Assembly (NCBI GenBank): GCA_028554645.1
Contig: JAQOOI010000021.1
Location: forward strand, 868,001-932,000
Reading direction: 5' to 3'
DNA from: Omphalotus guepiniiformis
Taxonomy: Eukaryota > Basidiomycota > Agaricomycetes > Agaricales > Omphalotaceae
DNA: 64,000 nucleotides
Shown here: in pieces, positions 1-11,695 of the stretch
Layout: the number at the start of each line of letters is the position of its first letter
How positions within the stretch are numbered: the first letter of the stretch is position 1
Made by a program: the position numbers and the translations under genes
The notes under the pieces: model-generated
What the model saw: the letters and a program-made list of their open reading frames with translations, nothing else
What the model was told of the DNA's origin: nothing
The model's database searches: none

Positions 1-1175
1 TTCCTACACGGACAAAACGACGTCGCATTCGATGGGCTACCTCTCGAATAGTGTTCACCAAACGCCGAGCGCCCGTCGTCGCTTCCAGAAAGATGATAGC
101 TGCTACCACCATCGGAATAAGACGAGGGTCCAGAACCTGGATGGCCTCCGGAGGTGTTGTACGAGCTAGAAGAGTTCGGGTTCGCTGTCGGAGCAGAAGA
201 GTGGTATCCGCTAGAAGAAGAAGGATGATGATGGTGAGGGTGGTACGGTGAACGTGGGCCGTTATTACTATTATCAAAAGAACTCGTAGGTGACGACCGA
301 ATGTCGGTTTGGAAGGTGTGATAGCGCATCGAAGGAGCGGGTGACGGGGAGAAGCGATAGAGTTGAGCAGGATCCGACGATGCTTCGGTTTTGATTGGAG
401 GATTACCATGATGAACCCTTCCGTTGCCATGATTAGCATGAGAGGTCGTTATCTGGTCCTCGACGAGTTCGGGAGAAGGTGGACGTCGCTTTAGAGTAGG
501 AAGACACTTTGTCGCGCGCGAATGCCATTTTTCATTTGGATCTCCATCACGGAAGTTGTTCTCTGCCCAACGGGGATGTGGTTTTCCTAAAACACACCCG
601 TTCCAGAATTTTCTTTGGCAGAGAAAGGAGAAACCGAGACATACCGCGTAACTCTCTCACCAGACTCTCAAGCTCTGCGATTCTATTCCGGAGCCGTGTC
701 GTTTCATCGACGGTAGGGTCATCTCTGTATGAATTTTTTTTATGGTTCCGATCGTCTCGCATGTTTATTGTAACCGGAATAACACACACCTCAGAGCTGG
801 GTCATCTATTTCGTAAACACAAAGACCGGTCTGGAGAATATAGCGCTGAGCTGCGAGCGCGTCAGATGGTAAATAAAGGACCTACCAGGCCTAATTGTAT
901 ACATCTTTGACACGGTCGCTTGCGGTCGCACTGGAGAAAAGATCAGAAGCGGGAAAAGAATAGATAATAAGTGAACATGCTTTTCGCTTGGAAGTATGAC
1001 AATTGAGACAGCTCTGAGTTGTCCTATTCCGCCTGCGTTTTCTAAGGAAAAGTTTGGTGCACGATCAGAGGCAAAGACAAAGGAATGAGACACACCGATG
1101 GTCAGTATCGACGGTGAACTCGAGATCCATAATTTCACCCTTTAACTGGAGAGGCTGGAAGTGGTCAGACATCAT
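1..1175 (-). CDS. Zn2Cys6 fungal transcription factor (partial, C-terminus off the left edge)
   Basis: Exons on the minus strand were read as 1175-1096, 1041-981, 930-886, 830-790, 724-645 and 586-<1. After a 27-residue leader starting at the tandem ATGs (1175/1172), a basic stretch leads into a binuclear zinc cluster with the pattern C-x2-C-x6-C-x5-C-x2-C-x8-C (SCLNCHTSKRK / CDRKRPCQRC / IQLGLTGLC). A leucine-zipper-like dimerisation helix follows (RLRNRIAELESLVRELRG), then the motif KPHPRWAE. The long last exon is rich in Ser, Pro, His and Asn and runs off the window. This architecture is known for Gal4-type nuclear DNA-binding regulators; targets cannot be inferred. The cluster is split by an intron at 931-980 that starts with GC instead of GT; the zinc-cluster frame is correct only with that GC-AG splice. 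The gene is divergent from the phosphatidylserine synthase. The family is well supported; the start is plausible. Confidence 0.88.
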
Positions 1176-2637
1176 GACTTGGAGGGGACTGAAAGAAACG
1201 AACTGGGAAAGAAAATGGAGAGAGCTTAAGAGTGTTCTGGTTGGTATTAAGTAACGGAAACCAGATCGAGCATCTTGATGATGCCGGCATTGTAGAAGGA
1301 CCAAGAGGGAAGCAAGGGGCATCGCCTGAGATAGCAGCAGCATTCCGATTTTCTGGTCAGTTTCTGCAACGCGTGACGCTGGAAATTGGACACGTCCAGT
1401 CACACCTCCGCCCTGAGGATCTGTCCTTTTTTTCTTTTTCTTTTTTTTTGTTCTTCCCCCGGAATTCATCTTGAACGCCATGTCCGTCCGATTCCCCGAC
1501 CTTCACGCGTCCCATGAGTCTGTTCCTGTTCGAGATCTAGACACGGGAAAGGCAGACATTCTGCAAGTTGGGGGTCCAAGCATCATTTCAGAATCATAAC
1601 ATGACTCATGCCGGCATGAGTCTGGTCGATCGAGAAGGAGAGTCGTTTGTAAATCTGCAGCACGCAGCCGAGGCCTCATCTGAAAATACAGAAAGAATGC
1701 ACGGATTCCCGGTTGTCTGCGGAGAAACAGTCCGAATCTGCAGAAATCATCTGCGTTTGTGGCGTTGAATATTTTCTCGAGCCCATCGAAATCTTGTGAA
1801 AGCATCCGCGGCAGGCGGGTCATACGACAAACTTTGAACGTACCAATATTTCGGATACGGCATCGGCGAGTTTATCTATACCCCTTGTCTGCTCTTGTCT
1901 GTCACGTCCGTCACAATCTCTTCCATTTATGGCAACTCTGAGCCCCCAGATTCACATCAAATTCTCGCTTTGATCAGTAGCCAAATTGTATATGTCCTCC
2001 CGACCTGCCCCGGATTCAAATGACATGCCCCATCCAGACATATCGTGGCGTCGACGACAACAATCTCTGCTAATGCCAAACATATTCTCCCTCCAGTCTG
2101 ACTTTGGTCAAGTTTCGTTTCGTGTTCTACTCTCGGACGCCTTGGAAACCAATTTATCATGTCAGCCTACAGCAAAGCCCCGGCGAGAGTACCACCAGCT
2201 CACTGTCATTCTTCAAGTAACATCTTGTGTAATTTTCCAAGAACAATGGTACCGATTAAAGAAGCTCAGTGGCGCTTTCCAATCGGCTGAACACGAAAAC
2301 GTACTGTCGACTGCAGTGGTCTACGTTGAAAATGTTCAATACCCCAGTGACTTGACGCGTGCGCTAGGCGTGCAGCTGGGGCTTGGCTGAGGCTGGCGAA
2401 CTCACCAAGCGGGCGCAAATCACGCATGTCTGATGTCACATGATGACGCCACAGGCGCACGTGCTTACGCGGACGCACTGCAACGGGCAAATTTAGTCGT
2501 GCGTTCGCCACCAACGTTCACCTCCGACGACATAACCTCTTTTTCTCTTTCATTTAACATTCTCGAGAATAGCTCGAACTCCTTGGATACAACTTACCTT
2601 TACTGGCTCCGTTGAACACTGAACAAAAACGGACGTT
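1176..2637. other. Intergenic region between divergent genes
   Basis: About 1.46 kb between the zinc-cluster regulator (left) and the phosphatidylserine synthase (right). It should hold both promoters and 5' UTRs. Open frames are present (for example 1503-1823 minus and 1986-2390 plus), but none shows a recognisable domain or a convincing splice structure. A homopyrimidine tract lies at about 1425-1450. I see no further gene. Confidence 0.6.
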
Positions 2638-4925
2638 ATGCACGCATATGACGACCCCGTGAATGACGAAAACCCGGAGCTGTCTCCTACTTCTCCAACT
2701 GAGGAATCCGATAATGCACTATTGTCATCTGTTGCTGAACCAGAGCCGAGACCCGGATTGAATGGAACTCCTGTTCGTTGTGGGTTATTCCGTAATTGTA
2801 TTACCGCGGAAATTGTCACTGAATAACTTGATGTTTATAATTGTAAACCCAGGGTACGATGTAGGTGGATTAATTCGCGTTATTAGGAAGCAAGATTGTG
2901 GCTGAATCTCACCCCTTGGCCAAGGCCGATCGTACGGAATCATATACGAGAATTACACCGTTTCAGGAGAAACATGATACGAGCGTCGAGTGAGTGCGCT
3001 TCTTTTCACTTGACCTACTTGAGCTTATATCCCCTTCCCTAGGTTCTTCTATAAGCCGATCACACTGTCTGCCCTTGGAGTTGGCCTGGTCGTACTAGCA
3101 TACGTCGCCACCACCCAAGATGTATTGGAGGAAGGTCAAGACAAACGACGCGTGTACGTTTACTTTCTTCCATATTCCCTGCAATCAACATGTCTGCTGC
3201 TAACCTGTTGAGCACTCTTGTTCTATTCGCAGTGGTATATATGCCGCCATCGTATCCTTTCTGATGTTCTCGATGATTCAATTCCGCGATGGCCCTTTCA
3301 TCAGACCACATCCTGCCTTTTGGAGGATGGTCCTCGGCATCAACTTGCTGTACGAGCTGTCGTTGGTCTTCTTGCTCTTTCAAGATCTAGGTTCCGCTAG
3401 GACTATGATGACATATCTGGACCCTAACCTAGGCGTCCCTTTACCGGAGAAGAGCTATGCAGAGGATTGTACTTTGACGCCCAAGTCAATTTGGGTTCGT
3501 GACCATTCGACCGTTCGGTATCCCGCTCAACTTTACGCCATGTAGAACGCCATCGATGTCTTTTGTCTCGCGCATACTCTAGGGTGGTTTGGCAAAGCTA
3601 TGATTCTCCGAGACTACTGGTTTTGTTGGGTAAGTAACGCGATATAACTCGGAGAGGTCGAACGACCGAATCGAGTGACGTCCATTTAGATCCTTAGTAT
3701 TGCTTTCGAGCTTGCCGAGTACAGCTTACAACATCAGCTCGCTAATTTTGCAGAGTGCGTGTCAAAACTTTCCAACAATTTTTTTCATTAAGCTCTTATG
3801 TCATTTAGTGCTGGTGGGATCATGTACGTTTAATATTCTCTCACAATTGCGATCACTTTTTCATTATGGGTGGGTCCTTTTTGGGTGACACAGTGGATTC
3901 TGGACGTCTTGATGTGTAACTGGTTCGGAACATATCTCGGTTTGTGATAAACTGTCGAAAAGTCACGACATGAAGTTTTTGCTAACATTGTCGTAATGCA
4001 GGGATGAAGTTCTGTCAATACTTTGAAGTAAAGGTACGTCAACTGTACCCGTTTTTCACCTTTTTTTGCAAGGGTGGGGTTGATGGGAACTCACGCGTAC
4101 TGTGATTGGTCTGGACACAGCCTTATGAGTGGCGAGGAATTCGTCAAACTCGCGGTCTTAGGTCAAAAGCAAGGCGTGTGCTGAGCCAGTTCTCACCACA
4201 CGATTTCACAGCGTTCAAATGGGGTCCCGCAACAGATTTCACGCATTTTTTCGCTGTGGTTCTGCTCTTGTCGGTGTTTCTCGCGGCGGAGTTGAACCCA
4301 TTTTATCTGAAGGTATTGGCTAATCTATATGCGAATCACCGCTTGGGGCTGATTCGCGTGCGCGCTGGTACATAGTCCCTTCTATGGATGGAGCCTGATC
4401 ATCCGTTCGTTATCGCACGTCTCGCGTTTGTTTTCCTCTGGGCTCTTCCAGCCGTTAGGGAGCTCTATCAGTATATCAATGATCCGAGGTTAGTCTCTTG
4501 AGCACGGAGCTTGAGCTCGAATATCCAATTTGTCTTGCCGTGGTTTCCTAACGTTCTTCTTTTCATGTTTTCTTTGTTTTAATACACAGAAAAGCCGTGA
4601 GGATGGGTCAACACGTATGGCTGCTACTCGCCACCATATGCACGGAACTACTGGTTATTATCAAATGGAGCAAGGGTATGTTCCCAGAACCTCTTCCTTT
4701 GAGCGTAAAGTGGGGCTGGGCTGTTGGTGCCACTTTGCTGGGTTTGTATACTACCGTGCAGGTTCGTGTTTTCCTTCCTTCCTTTCTTTTTTTCTCTTCT
4801 TTTTTTCGCGTGCTGTTTTCTTGTAGTTCGCTAATCTGGAAACTCCATCGACCCTTTAGTTTGGTATCCCGAATGTGCGGAAGTATGTTAGGAATCATAG
4901 GCAGAGGAGAGCGAAAGCAGAGTGA
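2638..4925 (+). CDS. Phosphatidylserine synthase, base-exchange (PTDSS/PSS, PF03034) type
   Basis: About a dozen exons, starting at ATG 2638. After an acidic N-terminal leader the spliced protein matches the PSS family along its length: a membrane helix after FFYKPITLSALG, the hallmark FRDGPFIRPHPAFWRM, the segment TYLDPNLGVPLPEKSYAEDC, then NAIDVFCLAHTLGWFGKAM, ELAEYSLQHQLANFAECWWD, ILDVLMCNWFGTYLGM and YEWRGI. Several further hydrophobic helices follow. These enzymes swap serine for the head group of phosphatidylcholine or phosphatidylethanolamine in the ER membrane, unlike the CDP-DAG-dependent Cho1 enzyme of yeasts. The C-terminus is ambiguous. Splicing into 4861 gives a short basic tail ending at 4925; using the upstream acceptor near 4827 would stop at about 4859. 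No broken frame was seen. Confidence 0.88.
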
Positions 4926-5769
4926 TTTCGTTCCATGAATGGTTCGATTTCATTTTAAACACACATTCTTCTCTTTATACACGTATATCCTAGGATGTAA
5001 TACGCTGGGTCGCCGCTCTTCATGATGTAGCATACCTCAAACCCACCTCCTACCTTGAATCCTTTCGTGTCTTTTCGTTTCGCGCCCGAGTCGGATACAT
5101 CTCGCTTGCTTCGCACTTCTACTCTCCTGCTCTCCGCCTCTTCTGTTTCATTCGAAAGACAGAAATACAAGAAGTACGTCCAAGCTGTAACAAAGCCACA
5201 ACGTTTCTGTCAGTGCAATCACCGACCTACTTCCACAAATTCGGAAATCGGAGGGCGGCTACTTATCTAAACTATCCAATAGACGGTATTGGGAGTCTCC
5301 CACGTTGGTGGGTGGATTGAGGGGATTGGGTGGGCCCGGGACAGTACCAGTGAGACGAGTGTGGAGTCTGGGAGGGTTAAATCAGTAAGTATTTGAATGT
5401 GTGGTAGCCTCGCACTTCCTCCGCTCGCAACCCCCCAGTAGTATGGGTTATTAGGCTGCGACCCTGCGATCTGATATAAGTAAGTAAATAGATGTAGATC
5501 TCGGAGGCACGTTACGAATAAAATCATCAATTAAAATCGTAAATCACCGAGTTCGGATGGGGGGCTTTAGCAGGCTTTACCCTCTCTCTCCCTCTCTCTC
5601 CCCACTCCGAGTCCGTTTGCGGAGGCGAGGGGTCGACCTTCGGTTCAAATAAGCGCAAACTGGTGTACAGCCACACGCCCACAGGCTTTGTCAGCTGCTT
5701 TGAGCCTGAAAGTTGTCCTTCGACGTTCATCTCCCCTTAGTCTCCGTCTATCACTATCTTCTTTCCAAG
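4926..5769. other. Intergenic region
   Basis: About 840 bp between the PSS and Kin17 genes, both on the plus strand. It contains a pyrimidine-rich stretch just before the Kin17 start (about 5575-5605, CTCTCTC repeats), as expected for a fungal core promoter or 5' UTR. Short open frames here show no recognisable domain and no RNA gene was recognised. Confidence 0.5.
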
Positions 5770-6870
5770 ATGCCTCGTGCCGAAGGTGAGAGCTCTCAGA
5801 AATTACTGCGAAGGAATTCAGCTGATTTTCGTCGCAAATAATAGTTGGAACGCCGAAATTTGTCGCGAACAAGATGAAGTCCAAGGGACTTCAGCGACTC
5901 AGGTGGTACTGCCAAGTGTGCGAGAAGCAATGTCGAGACGAGAATGGATTCAAGTGTCATGCTGCGTCTGAAGCTCATCTGCGTCAGATGTTAGTTGTTG
6001 GAGAGCATGCAGGGAAACATATTTCGAATTTCTCACAGGAGTTTCAATCGACATTTGTTGCTTTGCTTTCGAGAAGGTAATCCCGTCTTCACATTCCATG
6101 GATCATCCTTCTCATTTGTACGGTTTGTAGATTTGGCACGAAGCGTGTCCATGCGAACCAGGTGTATCAGGAATATATCGCTGATAAACACCATCTTCAT
6201 ATGAACTCAACCCGATGGGTGACTTTGACAGAGTTCATCAAGCATCTTGGTCGAACGGGTGTCGCGAGGGTTGACGAGACGGAGAAAGGGTGGTTTATTG
6301 CTTGGATAGATAATAGTCCAAAGGCACTGGCTAAAGCGGTATGTCATTCCTATCGGTTTGGTTTGCTCAACCTGACCCTGTTTGCCTTTACAGGAAGCCT
6401 CCATGAAGAAAGAGCGTGCGACGACCTCGGATGAGCAAAGGGAGCGTATGCTCATCTCTGAGCAGATCGAGCGTGCAACGGCTGAGGCTGGGCCTTCCAG
6501 AGCATCCGACACTCCTCCGGCTGAGGAAGGCTTGAAGAGAGACGAGGGAGCAGAGAAAGTCGTCCTTTCGCTTTCTGTCAAGCCATCTACCAGCTCTTCC
6601 TCGGACGCACCAGTAGCTTCAGCGCCTACTTCTGGTATCAAGCTGAACGGGTTCAAGCCTGCTGCGAATCCTTTGAAAGCTGCGAACCCATTGAAGCGAC
6701 CGAATGTTTTCAAGAGTGCTGTTGCTAAATCGAACTCAGCAGCTCCGAGTGCTGCTTCAACAAGTGAAGACGGAAAGAAACGGGCACTGCCTATGTCTGC
6801 CGCTGAGAGGCTAATTGTTGAAGAGCAGGAGAGGAAACGCAGACGGATGGACCGGGAAGCTCTGGCGTAA
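5770..6870 (+). CDS. DNA/RNA-binding protein Kin17 homologue
   Basis: Four exons: 5770-5785, 5845-6076, 6131-6338 and 6394-6870, encoding 310 residues. The N-terminus (GTPKFVANKMKSKGLQ) leads directly into the C2H2-type zinc finger of the family (WYCQVCEKQCRDENGFKCH). The Kin17 winged-helix domain follows (RRFGTKRVHANQVYQEYI, TRWVTLTEFIKHLGRTG, VDETEKGWFIAWID). The tail is Ser/Ala-rich and ends in a basic KERKRRR-like helix. Kin17 is a conserved nuclear protein linked to DNA replication and repair and to pre-mRNA splicing. This copy is shorter than animal forms (about 390 residues) and lacks the C-terminal tandem SH3-like/KOW part, as many fungal versions do. The tiny first exon gives the expected conserved N-terminus, which supports the start. 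Confidence 0.93.
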
Positions 6871-9800
6871 TACCGAGGCCGATACCGAGGCCAGGGCAGT
6901 TCTGTGACAAACAGTCTATTCTTGTGGCCACAATTTCTCAGTTCGTTGTATCGTTACTCTATATTTGTCATTTACCTGTATTCCTTTTTTTGTATGCGCC
7001 GTTATTATAGGGCATGTCACTCTCCGCTCGAGTTCGTGGTACCTCATAGTACCTCATCCATGAATTTTCCTCCCACCTCTTGGCTACAAATTTCAAACTA
7101 GCCCTGGAAGATAGGCAACACCACAGGACCAGCACATAGTCACCAGATCCGTCTATCAACGGGCATTTAACCATACTCAGATTTCCTATACATCTCTCGA
7201 AGACTGAACTTGGACTGAAAGCGCCCAGGTGGGAATGACGATCCTCGTTTCAAGATCCGTGTCCTGACGGAGAAATTGACACTGGAAAACCAGGATCAAG
7301 TGGCGTTACGGTGTGTGGCACCACAGAAAAAATTCGCAAGATAACTTAGATTTTGCAACATTTCGTTCTTCATTAATCTTTATCTATCTCCCTGGCTCAT
7401 ATACCGTATACAAAGCAGGGGCAGGGGGGGCCATTTCTTATCTTCCGTTCTCAGCATTCGTACGATATGATCGAACTTATTTATCATGGCCGTTCGACGT
7501 GTTGCGACACCACTTCTCATAAATGTATGTGAGTGCCTTCGGAATCGAAGCACATACTTTCCGGCGCTTACGTTCTTGCGAAGATTGCAACGGTGGCTTG
7601 ATGTTTGTGAGTGGGTGACTCGTAAACTTTTCATCCATCATCATTTTGTCGCAACGAGCGTTACTGTACCGGTCGACATCGCGCATCATATCATCATGGA
7701 TGTGCTCATTCCTTGATGAGGAGGTGTGGGTTCAAGTTCCTCGGTAATTCATTCTCGGTGGCACACCTTTTGGCGTTGACACGGGAAATCGATCATTTGG
7801 GCATGACTAGAACTCTTGAACACGGGTGCTGGACTGGTGGTGTTTCATTTCCATTTCCTACGAGCTTCTAGATCATTAGCATTTGGGGGGATTTCTTACG
7901 CCCTTTCCCTTTGATATGCACAAGTAAGCTATGTTATGGTTACACTTAGTTCCTCCTGTCGTATTCATTTCCAAAGAACTTGTATACATGTCAAGAAAGT
8001 CACGTACAGTAATAGTGTTTAGATACACGATGCTAACATACAGTAGCTGCCTGTGTTTATAGTGGTTCCGGTCCCTGGAGAGGGGGTAGATAGTGCCGAT
8101 TAGCAAGGACAAAAGGTTGAATTCGAATTCGAGGTGCCATGGTGTTGGGTTTTTCTTAGTACAATACATGCTATGTATGCCCCTTCTCAATCCTTCTCAA
8201 TTGGCCTCGAGTGTGTTGGTGGGGCCTGGGTCCACACGTATGGCACTCGTGATAAGATTCAAATTCGAGGACCCGAAAAGTTGATCAAGAAAGAAACCGA
8301 CAATGCCTTTTTGACGCCTTGGGGGATTCGGCTTCAATGCTTCCTGGGATTCTACTAGATGAGACCTCGGTTAGTAACACTGGGGTGAAATCAGCTTCGT
8401 GACTTGATTCGTTTGCGATGGCGGAAGCGATAGTACTTGGATATACTTCTGGAATACAGTGCACTTTTTCCATTGGACATAGCTTATGATCGCCAATGGG
8501 ACAATACCAAAGTGAGTATTTCGGAGAAATCAAACATGCGGATTGAGCTTGAAGTAGGTATGTGCCGCCAATGGCCATGTTTTACCCGTCTGCTTCGGAT
8601 GTGTAGTGCAGGAGTATAGTACTAGCGACTCTGCCAAAATCAGAACAGTCTTTGGTATACTTGGATTCATTGAATTGTCAGTCCTTTTCAATTGTGATAC
8701 TTTGGAGCACGAACACCAAACGGGTTTGTGCACACAACTCACAGCTAACAAGGGCAACATTTCTTTTGGGGCGTCACGGTGGTTATGTAGACACGAAAAT
8801 CTGAAGATTTCAAAAGGTAATTTGCCAAAAGAAGGACCCTCGGGGCTAGATGGTGTGGGGACACAAGTGCTTCTGATTTTGGATGATCGACTTGACATCT
8901 GTAGGACGGGTACTTACGCAAAAACATGAGAAAAATCCTGAGATACCCAGGCTCTATGAATCCGAATAATCCGTAAGGCTCTCCTGGAGACATGAATATA
9001 AATACTAGTTCATATCAATGACAGTATGCTCGGACGTACGCACGCAATAAATCCTTGAATTAGAACCGTGACATCTCTTCACCTCCTTAGCGGTTGAGCC
9101 TCGAACGAGCCACCCACCGCAGCTGATTGCGAGTTCAAAGAGTGATGGCTGTCGGGCCTGACAGAAATCTGTGTATATACCATGGGAAAGTCTTCTCCTC
9201 ATCGGATCTGAGCTCTCCCGCGGGATGATCGTGTGTCAAAGGCTAAGGCAAAGACAAAGAGACAAAGGTCCAAAGGTCCAAAACCGAATGAAGAATTCTC
9301 CAGGGCAGGGTCAGCTGGCATATCCTGTCCTATGTTTATCATGGAGAAATTTCAACCAGCGGGGTTGAAGTAGTCAAGATGAAGGAAGAAGATGAAGAAT
9401 AGAACCGGCAGGGAGGGTATTCTGGTTTATGCAACTGTAGACTGTAAATAGCTGTTTTGTCAAGAGGTACGCTCCCATAGACTTCAAACTCATACTTACA
9501 CGCATACACGACAAACGGTAGACTTTGGAATCGGAAACCCAACAGAATTAACCGCTTCTAAAGCCTCTTCGGTATATGCGCTTCACAAGAATCTCGTATC
9601 GCAGAAGTTATTCATAGCGTCTTTCGAAGAGCTTGCTAAAAATTCTTCTTAACAGTCTCGTATTGCAGAAGTTATCCCATAGCGTCTTCCGAAGAGCTTG
9701 CTAAATATTCTTGACAATAGCATTTCTTCCCACAATGACACTCGTTCTAGGAAGAAAAATAGAAGAGTCTGAACCCATGTGTGTTGATAGTGTCGACGAC

Positions 9801-11695
9801 AGGTGGGAGTAGTAAGAATAGCTGAGCGAGCTGGCGGTAGTGGCACACGGAGTGAGCTGGCATGTCGGATAGAATGGGGCGAGGGTTATTCTTGTTGGTT
9901 GATTGAAAAGACATAGTCAACGCTGAGGACTGCTTCATTAACAAGAAAAGAATACCGCAAACGTGAATTCATGAGGGAGACGGACCGCCAGAGTACAGAG
10001 CGCGACAAAGCGCATATCGGAATGAATAAAGCTCTTTTTCGAATGAAGACTTCGTTTTTTCTTAACATCTTGGCAAACTCGTAAATGATCTTGATCATGG
10101 TCTGCGGATTCCTTGGATAGATGGTTTTGATCCTGGTGCATCGGCCGCTGCAAGCTTGTACTTGAATGCCAAGTTCTAGTGAGAACGCAGTTGGCCACTC
10201 GGAGCTAATTTACTAGCTGCGCGAAGTTGGACTGAATTGTAGGCTGCTTGACGTTGGGTTGAAGCACGTAGGAGAGGTGTTTAGAACTGGTTCCGCCGAA
10301 AGGACTTGATCACGATTTGACGTTAACTGCTAGACTTTTCATCTGAAATTCCATCACGTTGGAATAGCTGGACCAGCAGTATAAATGACCGTTCTGCAAC
10401 GAGCGAGTCGAAAGTGACATACATGACCTGCAAAACGGTTCGTAAAAAGTTCCAAAGAAATGCATATATCTCACATTACGGATTCGTTACTATTCTTGTT
10501 GGCCACTAGAGGTTGCATAGAGTGTAAGGATAGTAAGAGTTGGATATGTATGTAACTGAAGGGTCGCAAGGCGTCGTGGTTGAATTTGAAAACACCTAGC
10601 GGACATATCGGTTCTATGGGTGCAGACGCCGAGCTCGTCTTCAGGGTTCGGTCTGGGCCTCGTTCCTCAATCTTTGAACGCCCTTCCTCTTTGGTTTGCG
10701 ACGGAATTTCGAATATCTGTCGAGGTATTTCGACCACCAAAAAGACTCATCAATGTCTTACTGTATCAATTCGTAAGTCACTTCAGGAGTCTCTGACACT
10801 TCAGATTTTGAGATTCTTGCAAATATCTGTCCTTCTGGGCTACTCTCCTAGCCATGCTTTCGGTTTGGGGTATTCTCCTAACTATTCGTCCGAAGCATTA
10901 CATTCTTCATTACCTCAGTATGAGCTTTTCAGACGGCGCCAGAGCTCGTCCTTGGAACAACAATTCCTATCAGAGCGCGAGGACAGCTGCACAAGTCTCA
11001 CCACCTCCCCTAACCATCTAGCGGCAATTTGCTTCCTCGAACTTGAAATTTTCCATAGCGTTATCAGCGGCTTCTCAGTACCTTTCACGGAGCTCCTGTA
11101 ATCTCAAATGGCGAGTCAAGCTCTTTTCGAGCTGTCCTGAAAATTGAAGCTGACGATGAGTTTTGGACTCGGCTCCACGGATGCATATGCATTTTTATCA
11201 ACTCCTGGCAGAATGGGCACCTTCTAGCGCAAAGCACAACGAGAGCTGTTCATTGCTGCTCTGGCCTCTCTACTTTAGGGCCCAGGCAAATTTAAATCTC
11301 TCATTCATACCTCAGAATCAGTAGACATGAAAAAAAATTTCACACATGGTTTCGGTGAATTTCTCCCGTTCTTTTGATTATCATCTAGAAATTTACCGGG
11401 CGTTCACCAATGCCCGTAGAAAGAGTTTGAAGAATTCGACTTAACATTTACATTCAAAGTTATAATTGAAGTGAGAAGCTATTAACGTCAAGTACATTTA
11501 CACCTTGAGTGGATTTGAGGTCAAAGCAGGCGCGAAAGTCACATACTTGGCAGGAACGGAGCATGTACAAATGGAGTAAGCGGCGAACCGGTCTCGGGCT
11601 GTAGCAGGCTTGACGCGTTGACGCCGCGAGATAAACCTCAGTAACATTTCGCGATATGCCCCTCGTTTCACCTTCTTCCTCTTCCTCTCACCACC
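6871..11695. other. Gene-poor stretch, 4.8 kb
   Basis: No gene could be supported here. Open frames are short and unrelated to one another; the longest (10580-11101, plus) has no recognisable domain and lacks an early ATG. The stretch holds an imperfect direct repeat at 9592-9712 and a small GACAAAG-type low-complexity patch near 9250-9285. It may contain decayed genes or a degenerate element, but no terminal repeats or transposase motifs were seen. The last few hundred bases should carry the promoter of the glucanase gene. Confidence 0.5.
9592..9712. repeat. Imperfect tandem direct repeat, two copies of about 56 bp
   Basis: Copy 1 (9592-9647) and copy 2 (9656-9712) both run from TCTCGTAT.GCAGAAGTTAT through CATAGCGTCTT.CGAAGAGC to TTGCTAAA.ATTCTT. 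They differ at only a few positions and are separated by 8 bp. The repeat does not lie in a recognised gene. Confidence 0.85.

Noticed and set aside
1065..1481. Minus-strand frame with a poly-Lys run upstream of the transcription factor
   Set aside because: It only overlaps the first exon of the regulator; the Lys run comes from a homopyrimidine tract and the zinc cluster is in the spliced frame starting at 1175.
6207..6713. 168-codon minus-strand open frame
   Set aside because: Antisense of Kin17 exons; no domain.
10580..11101. 173-codon plus-strand open frame
   Set aside because: No ATG near its beginning, no domain, and composition like the surrounding non-coding DNA.
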